64,000 nt of DNA from Massospora cicadina. Taxonomy: Eukaryota; Entomophthoromycota; Entomophthoromycetes; Entomophthorales; Entomophthoraceae. Made by a program: the position numbers and the translations under genes. The stretch is from NCBI GenBank assembly GCA_022478985.1, contig JAKSZP010012237.1, positions 1 through 64,000 on the forward strand, in the 5' to 3' direction. This document shows positions 12,540 through 25,373 of the stretch, piece by piece. The notes below the pieces were generated by a model. The model was not told where the DNA came from, made no database searches, and saw only the letters and a program-made list of their open reading frames with translations. The stretch's first letter is position 1. Every line of letters begins with the position of its first letter.

Positions 12540-13620
12540 GGGTTGCTCTACAAGAGGGTCAATAAGAAATGGATCCCTTATGTCCACCCTTCTTTCCAAA
12601 CTGTTGTTATTATAGAGGGCTATTCTAAGGTGGGACATGGGGCGTTTAAGAAGACTCATGAATGGCTGAAGTCACAATGTTACTGGGACCAAATAGAAGA
12701 CAATAAAAGAGGACTTGAAGGCATGTATGACTTGCTGATCCCATTAACGAGACAACCCTCAATTTTAACACTTATTTGTCACCCTAACGAGGCCCTTCAA
12801 TGTTGTTAGCATTGATTTAATGGGCCCTCTTCACATTGGGTTGCATGGCCATAAGTATATTCTCCTAGCTGTGGACCATCTAACCAAGTGGGTTAAAACA
12901 ATTTCAGTGCCGGCTGCCACCGCCAAAGCCACAGCCCTCTTTCTTGTTTGATCCGTTTTGACCCAGCATGGTTTCCCCAAACCTTACTTTTGGACAACGG
13001 GTTGAACTTCCCATCACAGGTTGTACAAGAACTTACCTCTCTGTTTGGCACTAATCAGAGTTTTGATGCCCCTTACCACCCAACAACTAATGAGGCAGTA
13101 GATACGCTAACAGAACCCTTATCTCCATTTTACGTAAGATGGCCGCCTCAGATCCTGGTCACTGGAACCACTACCTACCCAGAGCATTGCTTGCCTATAG
13201 GATAAGCTACCACCAATTCATCAAGATGTCCCCCTTTGAAGTGCTGTATGGGCTTACTCCCCAGCTACCAAGTAGCGTTCAGACATTTCTTGAGACCATC
13301 ACGCATGAGAACTTCAAGTTAACTATGAGATCCTTAGCAATGAAATTTTCCAGCTTCAAGCCCTATCCACACAAGGCATTGTCGCTACTACATGAAGAGA
13401 GAATCTCAATTTGGTTTCAGCTGACCCTCCTTACTAACTTTCTAATTAAATGACTTGTTCTCTTCTATCACCAATGACCTGGGGGTCAACAGAATAAGCT
13501 TGACATTCTTTGGTCTGGACCTTACAGGGTTATTCATAAGGTGAAGTCAGAATACTCTATTGCTGATGTTACCCAGGGAATGTGATTAATAGGGTACATA
13601 GCTGGTTCCTTCAACCCAAT
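12540..13620 (+). pseudogene. Integrase of element B
   Basis: The N-terminal zinc-binding part and linker are in the piece 12543-12809 (G-H-G-A-F-K-K-T, W-L-K-S-Q-C-Y-W). The catalytic core is readable across frames near 12.80-13.25 kb. It includes I-D-L-M-G-P-L with the first Asp, V-D-H-L-T-K-W-V, L-D-N-G-L-N-F with the second Asp, and A-P-Y-H-P-T-T-N-E with the Glu region. The C-terminal I-W-S-G-P-Y-R-V is near 13.51 kb. It is frame-shifted and dead, and I see no chromodomain after it. Confidence 0.75.
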
Positions 13621-13651
13621 ACCCCCCTCTGATAGGATCCTGAGGGGGCGT

Positions 13652-14199
13652 TGTTGGGTTTGAGATGAAAAACAAAATTGAATTCCCTACTTCTGAATTG
13701 AACCGCAGTGAATTGACTCAAGCCTATTCAAACGGAGTCTTATTTTAATAGCACCAATCCCAAACTCAGTCAGAAATTCACACACATTTGAGGATTAATG
13801 GAGAAAACTTCAGAAGTCTCATCCCCACTTCCTGAATCACAAAAGGTGAGGTTTCCACCACTCAGGTCATGAGGCGACAAAGTACAATGAGGGTGCCACC
13901 CAGATGGTTAATCTGGAAGGCCATGAAAGATACTGAGTGGATGGGGCCACGAAGATCCTAAGGCACCGTGTCCCTATGCACCCTATAAATATCAACACGT
14001 TTTAATCTAAAAGGTTGGTAACCAGTACTTACTTGCGTTTTTGACCTCCTCTAGCATATTCAGCTCAGCGTTTGGCTATGAACTTAAATTTTATTAAGTT
14101 ATAAAATCTAATCCTGGTGCAATCACTTTTCATGAATTTTCAGCTTTACGCGCTCACCTTTGAACCTCAGCAACAATCCAGAGAACTGTAAAGCCGACA
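13652..14199 (+). repeat. 3' LTR of element B
   Basis: 548 bp partner of 7453-8002, preceded by the purine tract TGAGGGGGCG (13641-13650). A TATA-like CCCTATAAATA lies near 13980 in sense orientation. Confidence 0.9.
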
Positions 14200-14299
14200 A
14201 TAATATAATTTTAATAAAATACAAGTTATCTAGGAAATAATTTCAGTAGAAATTAACTAAGATCAATGAAAACCAAAAAACCATAGAGTGCAAAAATTC

Positions 14300-17200
14300 C
14301 AACCTTTATTCCACTTGGAATGCAATTGGTAGTTAAATTGGGGTTAACTTTATAATTTCCTGAACAAATAATGTAGAAACTGAAGCCAAATGGAAGGAAT
14401 CAATAATGAAAGCGTAGGTAGCTCTGAATTATGACTTCAGGACATGGAGAACTTTGAGTTGTAAAGCTAATTTGAATGAGAATCCAATTAAGATGGGGAA
14501 GAACTTGGTCAATGCGATATCTTATTTAATTTCAATAATTTAACATTGAGTATTTCATTATTTTGGGACGTTAGAAGAATTAGGATTAATTGAAGCCTTT
14601 TCCAAAATTAAACATGTATTAGTGGATTATAAGCAACTTTATGAGTTATCAGATCATCCGCAGGAGGAAGCACTCCAATTGTGCAGAAGTTATTTGTGAT
14701 ATTCTCTCAAGATGTTTGCAACCTAGGACGTTTAAAAAATGGCATTTATAAGGTCAATACTGGGGAATTCAAACTAATATGAATGAGGCCAGTCCAGTGC
14801 TCTAAATCAACTGAAGCAGTGGTTACCAATGAAATCAATAAAATAATCAAACATGAGTTCTTTGTGCCTTTCCAAATTCTTAAGCTTGACCGATCCTGAT
14901 AGTAAAAGAAAGGACAGGTCCAAGAAAGTAGTGATTGACAATTGCTGACTAACAAACTCCTAATAATGACCTTTATTCTTTGCCAAGGATAGACAATGCA
15001 TTAGATTGTTTAGCTGAAGCAAATAAATCTTTTGCTATGTATCTGATCTTAGAGTATTGGCAGATAGACTCTCCAAAAGAAGATTGAGAAGTGTGAAACA
15101 ATAACTGCACAAGGTTTATAACAACCAATTAGAATGTTGTTAAGCTGTACAATGCGCTGGCTACATTTCAAAGATCAATGGATTACAACTTACTCACTAA
15201 AGCTGTTTCCCATCTGATATGACTTAATAGGCTAATAGTTTAGGTGTCATATTGGGAAATTTTTTGAAAGTATGATCATCCCTTTGCTTTATTACCGTGA
15301 ACAAAAATGCGTTGATGTCCCTCCCTTTTTGGGTTAGTCCCACTATAACTAAAAATGGACTACAAATTAAGTGACTTAAAATCTTCATGTGGTCTATTAT
15401 ACCTGGATGACATCAATGTTTTCATTCAGATGTTCATAGATACTCTCTTGAACATTAATAAAAAAGTCCTACATATCTTAGTGGAAGTTAATCAAAAGAT
15501 TAAGTTGAGAATTTGTCATTTCTATAAGAAAGATCTTATATAAACGAGGTTTGTGATAAAAACCAATATTTTACAACTGCAACAACAGAAGATATTTGAA
15601 ATTTAATGGATGTCTAAACTTATGAGCTTTCAGAATATCCATTTTTTTAGGTATGGTTTTATCTTATCGCCAATTCATAAGAGGTTTTTCAAGGATTGCT
15701 GATACTGTTATTCCAATTTGTTGATGGATCCAAAAATAGGAATTTGTATGGAAAGAAGATGCACAAACTCATTTAGTGAGCAACAGAATTAACTTATGTT
15801 CAGCCCTTTTTCATAAAATTATCCAGATTACAAATGATCTTTTGTAATTAAGTTAAATACTTCACTGATGGAAATTGGCGTCATGTTAAGCCAAGTTGAT
15901 TATGCTGGGGATGTTCATCCAGTGGCTTATGTAAGTCAACCATATTTCTGGAGAAAGAGACTACACTTACGGAGTGTGAATGCCTTTCAGTATGTATGTT
16001 TTAAACAATTCAGAGTTTAGATTTATGGATGCACTTCAAGATTGTTACTGACCATTATTCACTACGTCAATTTTATAATATAAAGAACATGAGGGGAGAT
16101 TGGCCCAATGAGCTTCAAAGTTACAAGCCTATCATTTATAGAATTTTTCACAAGGGAAGGAGAAACCCATCAGAATTTTGATGATTTATCAAGATTACCT
16201 GCCATTTATGTGGTATAATAACAAGTGGACAAACTCATACATTCTTGACTGAGGAAACTTAAGGGATGAACACAAGAGACTCATTACACGTTAAAAAGGC
16301 TATAGAAAACATGGTAATGTAGAACAGATAACTCTACAAACTGATATTTATGAAAAGGAAATAAAAATCTATCATATTGTTGTGAAGTAATTCAAGCGCA
16401 CATGAGGTTGATGGACATAGTGCCTGAGTAAAGCACTGATTTACCAGACTTCAAAAATTTGAATCATTGAACTACAACGTAATGGAATAATTATACTGTT
16501 GTGTGGAGTTCCATCTCCACAAGCCTCATAAGAATGTGACAGGATATCAAGTAATGCACTCTGGGTTCTCCTAGCACATACTGTTGATTGATGTGATGGG
16601 TCACTAGATTTTAGTGCTGGTGGAGTGAAGTATATAATTGTTGCAATATACTAACTGAACAAATTGGTCAAAACAAAAATTTGAGTCAGGTATATGCTAC
16701 CAGTACTGCAAAATTCATCCTGAACCAATTAGTATATTATCATAGACGCCCACAAATCTTAGTCAGTGATATTGGGACAAATTTTACCTCCTGTGTGATA
16801 CCCAGATAAAGCGGAACTAATGGAAGTCAGGGTTGGTATCTGTTCCATAATGACTGGAAACAAATGATGTTGTAGAAGAGGTAAATAGTACCCAGAAGCA
16901 AAATTAAAAAACTGGTCTCAGGGAAACATCCTCTTAGGAATTACACCTGAACTCAGTAACCTTTGTATATGACATCAGTTATCATACGGCAACAGGTAAA
17001 GCTAAGATTAAGCCTTTATATGGACTGAGATCTGCGCTGACACCAACTTTATATTTGGCATTAAAATTAACCTTAGGGATGATTCCAGAGCAATGATTAT
17101 CCAACTGGATAATGTTATAACTAGATTGCAATCTCAAGGATTCAATACAGCGCTGAAGAAAAGGATTCAGGTGAAGAAACAAGACAATCACAACCAACCA

Positions 17201-17340
17201 GCTATCAAGGATTGCAATACTAGAGAGAGGATAGCCTATTGTGATACACACAAATTTGGACAACAAAACAAATTAGACGCCATAGGTCTTTATTTTGAAA
17301 TTATTGCCATGTCAGCAAATGGACGCCTATATTATTAAAA
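14300..17340 (+). pseudogene. pol remnant of element A (RT, RNase H, integrase)
   Basis: Continuation of A after the B insertion, very decayed. RT is marked by G-L-L-Y-L-D-D-I-N-V-F near 15.39 kb (open piece 15355-15543). RNase H and its end are marked by V-T-D-H-Y-S-L-R-Q-F-Y-N-I-K-N-M-R-G-D near 16.05-16.10 kb. Integrase remnants follow from about 16.4 to 17.3 kb, including open pieces at 17093-17338. There are stops every few dozen codons. The order and position between gag and the 3' LTR fit Ty3 pol. It is more diverged than B's pol, in line with A being older. Confidence 0.65.
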
Positions 17341-18109
17341 GCATCATTAGTATTTGTAGTGTAAATAATGTTCATAGCAAATAATTAATGTATTGGATCT
17401 TGAGAAAAAAATGAATACAAATATATAACATAAAAAGATTCAACGTGATATAAGGAGGAAAAAACTAATATATGAAAATATATATGATTAAAAATGAAAC
17501 ATCCCATTCTAAAAAATAAAAGAAAGGTGTTAAATATAAATCATAAGCTTTTTGTTAATAATTCTTCTATGACCTCATGTCTTATTCTGCGTAAGCATCT
17601 ATGATGTCACTGGGGAGGGGGTGTGTACACTGTAGTTTGATGAATACCAAGAACAAAGAAAATGCAAGGTTTTTCATGAATAAGTCCTCATTGTAACCAG
17701 GTCTGGTGTTGTGAGTAACTAAGAAAGAGAATTCATAATATCCACATTTGTCAATCATGAGATCCCTTTACAGGACAAATACAGGCATACAATTACATAC
17801 AATCAGCAATTAAATCAGGTAATCATAGTATGGCACTGTATCTGTGATTATGTGCTCATGTGAGTGGTAGAGAATATGGAGTTTGAGAAAAAGTGATGGA
17901 CTGTACTGATAATGGCCATGATTGGAAAAATTGATTTTAGGAAAGAGCTAGCTTTGCTGTATCAGAAGAATTCTATTGGAAAGAATAGTGGAAGAATGAT
18001 TATGACTATAGATTAATTTATATAAAACTGATGACTAATGCCATAAAATGAAGTACATCTGTCTCTGAGACACCATCTTCTCTGGATAAGCTTGTCTAGA
18101 CGGGGGCTT
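17340..18109 (+). other. 3' non-coding part of element A
   Basis: A+T-rich stretch between the last integrase trace and the 3' LTR with no readable protein. It ends in a G-rich tract near 18098-18107 that fits a polypurine tract. Confidence 0.5.
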
Positions 18110-19047
18110 TGTTGGTTTTTGGTATACCCAAATTATCCAGTTGTGGCAGATTACTAATAATTGTATTTTTTCCTGTTTTATTTGGCTTGCTAATAAGCTT
18201 TATTAAAGGATGTTGGAGTTATCAACGTTTGTTAGCTATTGTTTTTAAATTTCTCTTATGATACATAAGTTTAATCTTATTTTTGGATTTATTCCAAAAA
18301 TTGATGATTGAGGGTTTTCAAGCATGATACTTAAAATTATTATGGTATTTTGTTGTTAGTTTAATATTCAACAATTATATTCTTATGTGGATTTATCAGG
18401 TTTTTAACCAATCAGTATGGATGTTTTTAGAGTTATTGTAGCATTGACAACGCTTTTCTGGAAGTAACATGCAGGTAATCCTAGGTGATACAGTCTGCTG
18501 AAATTGGATAATTTGTACCATTGCCTAAGCAGATCCGCTTTCTTGTTAAGGTTAATCTTCTGGGGTTGTTTAAAAACGTTGGGACAAGCTATTATAAAAA
18601 TCACAGACTATAAAGGGTCATAATCTAGTCTTTTATGGATACAAACTATGTGTAGGGGTAAGCGGAATAATTATTCAACGTTGATGCAATTTTTAGGGTT
18701 TATTTTATTAGCAACGGAGTACATTTCTATCGTTGGCCAACTTAAGAGTTGAGCTTCATACTTCTCTTATTTAAGCCCCCCTTGAATCCTAAGTAAAAAA
18801 GTAAATTTTAGATAGTTACATAATTTTAGTTTTTGTACTTCTTGTAAAGGTTGTAGAGATGTTTCCATTTTCTATTTTCTCTCAATTCACCATAAATCAC
18901 CTGCATGTAAGAGGATACCTGAGTGGGGTTTGAGCTAATTGTAGAGAAGAGATTAAACTGGATCTTTGTCCTCACATACTAACACTCCTTTATTCTTAAG
19001 AACACAGTCAATAGAACCTATTCAGTAGACTTGGAAAATAGTTTACA
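18110..19047 (+). repeat. 3' LTR of element A
   Basis: 938 bp, uninterrupted partner of the left LTR. It shows the empty site for the LINE fragment that splits the left copy. Confidence 0.8.
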
Positions 19048-19129
19048 TCTTGGTAGCAAACTATATTTCCTATTACGGTGCAAAGTCAGATAGATCTGTA
19101 AGAATGGTATGCTTCATCATATAAACAAG

Positions 19130-20180
19130 AGTAAGGGCCTTAGACTCCCTATATGAAGATTTCATCCTAGAACTACTTAGTTCCAATGGGTTTAATGTTG
19201 CCATAGTTGTGGTAGATCGGTTTACCAAGTTTTGTTGTTCATTTCATGCAATTAAGCTATTTCTTGGAAGAGATGACTAGGCTCTTTGTTATACAAGTCT
19301 TTGCTATTTTTGGCTTACCCTCAGAAGAGGTGAGTGTTTGGGGCCCCCAAATTACAGCCCAGTAATGGAGCTCCTTATTAGCCATTCTTATAATTAAGAA
19401 TTGTCTCTCTACTGCCTATCCCCTGCAGTCTAAAGGGCAGACAGAAAGGCTTAATAGGATCTTAGAGCAGTATATTTACTGATTAGCCTCTATTAATTAG
19501 GACACATGGGCGGCTGATCTCCTCTTAGAAGAGTTCACCAATAACATTATGACAATTTTCCACTATTATTCACCCTATAAATCTACATTGTGGTATAACC
19601 CCTCTTTCTAAATTGGTCTTCGCCTTTAATTGGAGGTGCCTACCACTGAGGAGCGCCTGTAGCAGAATAGAAACACCCAGAATTTTGTCCACAAGCACTT
19701 AATTAAGGCCATTATAGATTACAAGAATTTTGAAGATTGTAAGCGGCTTTAAGATCATGAGTTCAAATAGGGATCCTTGGTCATGTTAGATATGCGCCAC
19801 TTGCAGAATAAATTCCTTTACAAAGAGTTTTCAAGTAAGTGCTTATGTCCCCATGTGGTGGAGGAAGAATTGGGTTTTGGGACCTTTCCTTTTGACGCTT
19901 GCTTCTCATTAGAAGCAGCACAAAGTCTACCATGCCTCCCCGCTGTCCCCATTTATGGTCCAGAAACCATATACACCAAAGGTAATATTGGTGAAAGACT
20001 CCTAGGATGCTGAGGTGGAGGCAATTCTAGCTTCTTGTTAATTCCGCCTCTCAGTTAAGTATCTAATTGCTTGAGAAGGTTTCACTTCATATGAACATAT
20101 CATGTTCAGTGCCAGAGATTACGCTAATAGCAAGTCTCTGGAGAATCATTCCACAAAGCCCACCCTGAAATCACCTGTAT
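19130..20180 (+). pseudogene. Integrase and chromodomain remnant (element C)
   Basis: Outside the LTR of A. The core reads I-V-V-V-D-R-F-T-K-F near 19.21 kb, then F-G-L-P-S-E-E, W-G-P-Q-I-T-A, Q-S-K-G-Q-T-E-R-L-N-R-I-L-E-Q near 19.44 kb. The catalytic Glu region G-Q-T-E-R is kept. Near 20.01-20.16 kb a chromodomain-like part is visible: V-E-A-I-L-A-S-C, V-K-Y-L-I-A, E-G-F-T-S-Y-E. Comparable order is seen in element G. Upstream gag-RT of this copy is missing, probably displaced where A inserted. Stops are frequent, so it is a relic. Confidence 0.7.
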
Positions 20181-22135
20181 TCCTCAGAAGATTGCAGACA
20201 TCCTGGCCATCATGCTGCCCAAGATGCACAAAAATTAAGTGCTTGTCCATGTTACTCGCGGTGAATTCCTCCTATCCAAAAGAAAAGAATATTGTAAGTT
20301 TTGACGAACAACCTCTGCGCCTGGACAGGGTGAAATTCCATACAGAACCAAGAAGGGCCTAAGAGGAGGCTGTACCTCTCAGCAATAAGGGCAATATCAT
20401 TTCACATGTTGTGGATAGGTGGTATCTGACAGTATCTCCTCTTAAATATTCCACCCTCCCAATCCTGCCTACCACTAAGATGCTAGTGGAAAGAATTTGG
20501 GGCTGTGAAAGACCAGAGGTTACCACCAGCAGGAAAGTTTCCTTTACCTTGTACGTCATATTTCATGTAAAAAGGGTTCAAGTCCCTTGAAATATCATAC
20601 TTAAAAAAATCAAATGTAAACAAATCAATTGAAGTGAATTTGGTATTAATATTTATTTCCCAGTCTTCTAACTTGTGCATTGGTATGGCAAGCCCACCAC
20701 TGGTTTGGGTGTCACAAATCTACCTGATTTGCATTTTGAACATCGCTATTATCCCTGGACTTTTGCAAAAAAACACAGAATGGCTTGTTCACCTGTCAGG
20801 CTATAATAGCCCGCAAAAGGTCAATTAAAATACTTGATAGTAATCTGAAAGGAAAGTGGTGAGATACATATGTAATATCATATTCAATCATTGTTAATTT
20901 TTAACGGTATTTTATCATTGTATCTCTGCTCTGTTAGACGTTGGTGGCTTCTAAAGCATACCTCTTTTATTCCCAATTACATATATAATGTAGCACTCTC
21001 CAACATGTTCTTCTGTCACTCCATTCTTTTTAAAATTTTATGATAGAACCTTTGATTTTCTATTTTTGCATTAATTTGAAGAAGTTTTCAGCATCTATTA
21101 ACAGCCATGTTGTCCAATTGTTGTATCAACTGGTAGATATTGGACTACTTTTTTCATTCTTTTCTTTCTTAGTGCTTGGCTAGACAATGATATTCTGGTT
21201 GTTGCTTTATGTGGTAATTCATCCATAGTGGCAGTACATTATTATTTCTATCATTAGGCTCCATGATACTTTCAGAACAACCTATATAGAAAATCACAAC
21301 CTTTTATATAAAAAGCAGAAGTAGCCAAAGCGATCTATAAGCCTATGATATTTTCTAATTGAAAAGAATTATTGTTTCTACCTACTAATTTGGGAATTCA
21401 ATTTAATCTGATTGGGTTAACCTTAAGTTTGAATATTGCCCAGTCTCAGAACAAGTCCCCTATCAACAGATATTTCCTTTCTAAATTTCAAGGAAGCAAC
21501 TTTGCATCTGATCTGGATTTATCCAAAGATATGGTACAGTAGGGCCTTGAAACATGAATGATACAGGGGCTTAAGCATACTGACCTTTGCAAAATTTGCA
21601 CGTTGATCCTATCTTCTACTGCCAAAGCCCTGTAGAATAACATCTATGATATGCTTATTGGGATTATTTTATGATTTGTATTATGATTTTTACCTATAAG
21701 AATAATCTCTCTCCCTTATTGACTTTCAGACAACAATAATTCTGGACATTAACTAAGCAAGCACTGAGTATAGCTAATTGATATTAAACTTCTTGTGTTT
21801 TTTCTCCATAGATATACAACATCTGATTGAATCTAAAATGTTACCTGTTTCTTAGATAAAATACAAAAAATTATTTTATTCACCTGAAGTTCAAGTAAGC
21901 AAGGGGAAAAGTGAATAGTGACACTATTATTCTGAATATCCTATCAACTAATTTGATACACATAATCAGCAAAGATGGGGTGAGTCCTTTTAAACTTTAA
22001 GTGTTACCTGTAGCTTTAACTTCTGGCTACTAATTACCTACTTGTTTGCCGCTTAGAAACCTTTTAAAGAATAAAATTAAGTAAAAAATAATTTATAAAA
22101 ACAAAAGGGTCAGTAAAATAAATTAAAAAAAATTA
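20180..22135. other. A+T-rich interval without recognisable gene
   Basis: Short open frames at 20102-20362 and 20634-20828 show no family I recognise. The region may hold the 3' end of element C and the gag side of element D, but I cannot support either. Confidence 0.4.
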
Positions 22136-22183
22136 TGCAAGTCCATTTTTTTTAGTACTAGATGGTTGCAAGTCCATTTTTTT
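22136..22183 (-). mobile_element. Ultra-short A-tailed insertion 1
   Basis: On the minus strand: ACCATCTAGTACT (22154-22166) followed by an A-run. It is flanked by the direct repeat TGCAAGTCCATTTTTTT (from 22136 and from 22167). Only 13 nt of the family 3' end are present before the tail. Confidence 0.75.
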
Positions 22184-22429
22184 TTATTAAATTAGAGATG
22201 GGAAGCCACCTGACATAACGGTTTTCACCATTCCTCCTGTCTACATCTTATATTAATTTACCTTTAAAATTATAAAAGTCAATTTTTTACTGTATTTTAA
22301 TTTAGATATCTTTTTTAATTGGATAAATTTATGGCATGTGAAGAAACTGACCTAGACCATTGACATAGATAAACTAGAAATAAAATTTTGAAGCTTTATC
22401 AGAAATTAAGATTAAATAAAAAAATATGG

Positions 22430-22960
22430 AAGCTAAAATAAAGCTACTTCTGAAATCTGGCATGCTGAAACCCTCACAGAGATCCTAACCATCAACTTTA
22501 ATATTGATACTAAATTTAGTAACACCATAATGATGTGGACTACCAGAAGCTGAACAATTTGACAAAGAAAAGCGGCTACCTACTTTCTCAAAATTGACAT
22601 TGCCTTATTTCAATTTTCTGATTTAATTCTTAAGCCATATTTCCAAAAAACAGTTAATGGAGATGTACTTATATCTAGAAGATAAAAAAAGTGCTTTGGT
22701 TTGAACTGCGGATATTCTAACTAACGTCTACACCTCAAGGATTGGTAATGAGCCTACATTTTCCCAGAGGGCTATGGGATAGATCCTAAGAAAATTAAAG
22801 ATGTTCTGTGAAAATTTTTTGTTAGATGGCATCACTGTATCTTTAGGATGTTAACAAACACCTTAATTACATAAAACAAATGATCCAAAAAAATAAGTGA
22901 TAAAAATATAAAGCTCAAAACTTTCAAATGCCCATTTACTTGTTAACTAAATTCTAGGTT
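22430..22960 (+). pseudogene. Reverse transcriptase remnant (element D)
   Basis: Broken frames show L-L-L-K-S-G-M-L-K-P-S near 22.45 kb, T-P-Q-G-L near 22.73 kb, then C-L-D-G-I-T-V-S-L-like wording and N-K-H-L-N-Y-I-K-Q near 22.86 kb. Together they fit the RT of a Ty3 element (AGLI, PQGL, then the region around the catalytic box). The catalytic YxDD itself is not recognisable. It lies outside element E and may be the tissue E inserted into. Confidence 0.5.
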
Positions 22961-25373
22961 ATTCAAAATATAGAGAAGGTATTTAGCTTTCATCACAAAG
23001 TGGTCACTACATATATTCATGAATTGATAAAAAGTTAAGTGACCCTCAAATGCTCTTATTGGGCTTTACAATAATATAGGTGAAGCTTTGTCTTTAGTGT
23101 TACCATTAGCTACTACTCTAGACTATTTTGACTCATTCAATATTGCTATTAACATTAACATATGTTTACTGTTTGATGTTCTATTGGTGTTAAAGCCCTA
23201 AATACTATCATAAATTATCTATTGATTTTCATTGGGCCTGTTGAATAGTTGAAATACTTGATTTCTTACTTGTGAAACTAATTCATTATATCATACCAAC
23301 TCTGTTAATAGATTTTACCTTAAAACAGGATGCATTGTAGTTGAACCCATGACATCAAAAAAACCCACTTTTCTGCGAATAAACTTCCTCCTATAACTGC
23401 ATTGTAATATAGTTGATAACTCTCATCAGAAGAATTCTGATGAAGCTTAAATGAAGTGCTTCAGCTCTAAATAAATTTTTTCTGTTCCAAATAATGGGTT
23501 GTTTTTAATGCTGAACATTTTCATTTATTTGTGTAGATCTTTAGTGTAGTCTTACCATTACTAAAGAATTAAAAAAAATTACTTTATAGTCATGTTATAT
23601 GGAAGTGCTATAGCTGTTCCAGCCAACACTAACCTGTGCAAGCAGTGTAAAGAAGGACCTCGTGCTACACAAGTGGTCTTACTACTAGGGAACTGCAATA
23701 GCAAAAGAAGAAATTTTAATCCTTGCGATGGACCCAACTCAGGAAAGGGGATATGGAGAGATTAACCAATTCATCATTTTCCATGTTAATCATCTTAATC
23801 CTGAATGAATGGCTCTGGAGAAAGTTTAGTCTCAGTATTACTTCAAGTTTGAGAACATTAATACTTGTATTTTCACCACAGACAAGCTGAGACAGATTGG
23901 ACGAATGTTACTTTAGGTAAACTAGCTCTTTGGACATGAAGAATCTCATTTACCATCCACCTTATTTTATTATCAGCAGTATCAGGACCATCTGATACAG
24001 ACTGAATGAGAACTTTTGTTGTTGAGTCATCATTAACTATAACAAAAAACTAATAGTTTATCCCAGTTGGGTCAATATCTTGCTGTATATCTTAAAACAC
24101 ACAGTAGAATTTACAACTAACTATTTTTTGCTTTACGCCCTAATCAAGGAGTTGTTTAACAAAAACCAGCAAATTTGGAAACATTTTTGACCTTAATAGG
24201 CGGCTTGAAGCCAGTTAGCAGGTTATACGTCAGGCTATTACTGCCAATCACATCCTTAGTGTAATATTTTACAATGACTGGACAAACTTATCATTCAATT
24301 AAACTAAAACATACTGACTCTAGGATAATAATCCATAATAACTGTGTGGTCACCAATGAATGGATTGAATTCGCGATTCACCTTAGATAGGAAGTTGTAC
24401 ATACTTGAGTTACTTTAAGTGACATTACTCAACAGTTTAAGGTAGTTGAAAAACTCAATTGATACACCCAGCGTTAAATGGGGTGGCTACACAGCACTTG
24501 GGAAGTAACATCAAAACCACTTATTACCTCCAGTAAGAGTTTCAACAGATCAGATATTGACAAGCAGCCATGAAACAAAATATCAAAGGATTGAGAAATT
24601 TAGTTTGGGTTCTCCAAAAGATTGTAGAGGACTCTTCCAATCAGTTTAAGAATTATAATGTCAAATCTGAAAGAGTTTACACTGGAGGCTGCTTCCAAAA
24701 AATGAAATGGATTAAATGCATACTAGCATGTATAAAGTACATGGGGATCTTGTAGAGCTACAACCATAAACTTAAATGCCTTAGGGAGCATTAAAATTAA
24801 AACAATAGGGAATGACAAATTAAAGGTGAATTACAGGGGTGGTAAATGTTGGTTCCCTTGTCAAAACGTGCCCAAGATCAACCAGAATTATTTGGAGAAA
24901 AACATTTGGAAGAAGAGGCTATATCAGTGATGTTACATCAGCCTACACGTTCAGTGCGTACTTGATTATATTCTTTGCCTTCTTTCTTGGAGATGCCATC
25001 TTCTAAAACAAGTCAGCCTAAGCTAGTAACCAAGGGCCTCAAGTTAGTAATGCTCCAGTGACGTCCAGATCTGGAGGCTTCTATTTAGGGTTCCAACTAC
25101 TTACTCCAGATAATCACCCTAAGTTTAGCAAGCATGCAAAAGTGCAGTATTTTTTTACATGTTCTCAATGATCATTCATAGTGTTGGGTATCTAGGTGTT
25201 TGCTCTGTTGAGAATATACAAATGTAGAAAAAAATTAATTATAACCCCAAAAGAATTACTTGAAGAATTGAAAGGAATATTCTGTATTTCATCCTCATAA
25301 TAACCTAAATTTAGTTGTGCTACCTAGGAGAAAACACCCCCTGTCAGACAATTGCCATCTCAACTTCGAAGAA
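22960..25373. other. Decayed sequence left of element E, no readable gene
   Basis: Probably the rest of element D (RNase H and integrase), but I could not line up any catalytic motif with confidence. The longest open pieces are 60-65 codons (24570-24755). No tRNA, rRNA or host gene is seen. Confidence 0.4.

Larger units (their letters stand above)
7453..14199 (+). mobile_element. Ty3/gypsy-like LTR retrotransposon B, inside element A
   Basis: A complete 6.75 kb element. LTRs (7453-8002 and 13652-14199) start TGTTGG and end GCTGACA or GCCGACA. It has a primer site at 8008, a gag with zinc knuckle, protease, reverse transcriptase, RNase H and integrase in Ty3 order, and a G-rich tract (TGAGGGGGCG) before the 3' LTR. 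Flanks ATGAT (7448-7452) and ATAAT (14200-14204) look like a 5-bp target duplication with one change. It interrupts A between gag and pol and carries many stops, so it is dead. Confidence 0.88.
851..19047 (+). mobile_element. Ty3/gypsy-like LTR retrotransposon A, decayed, host to nested elements
   Basis: Two LTRs in direct orientation (851-2590 and 18110-19047) both start TGTTGG and end GTTTACA. A primer-binding site follows the left LTR and a G-rich tract (GACGGGGGCTT) precedes the right one. The interior holds gag-like sequence near 3.4 kb and reverse transcriptase, RNase H and integrase remnants at 14.6-17.3 kb, in the order usual for Ty3 elements. Coding is broken by many stops and shifts. 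A LINE fragment lies in the 5' LTR, and an ORF1-type LINE copy plus a complete Ty3 element B lie in the interior, so A is older than all three. A 5-bp target duplication is not clear: CCTGG on the left, TCTTG on the right. Confidence 0.8.

Noticed and set aside
846..19052. Target duplication for element A (CCTGG and TCTTG)
   Set aside because: Only three of five bases agree, so I do not claim it.
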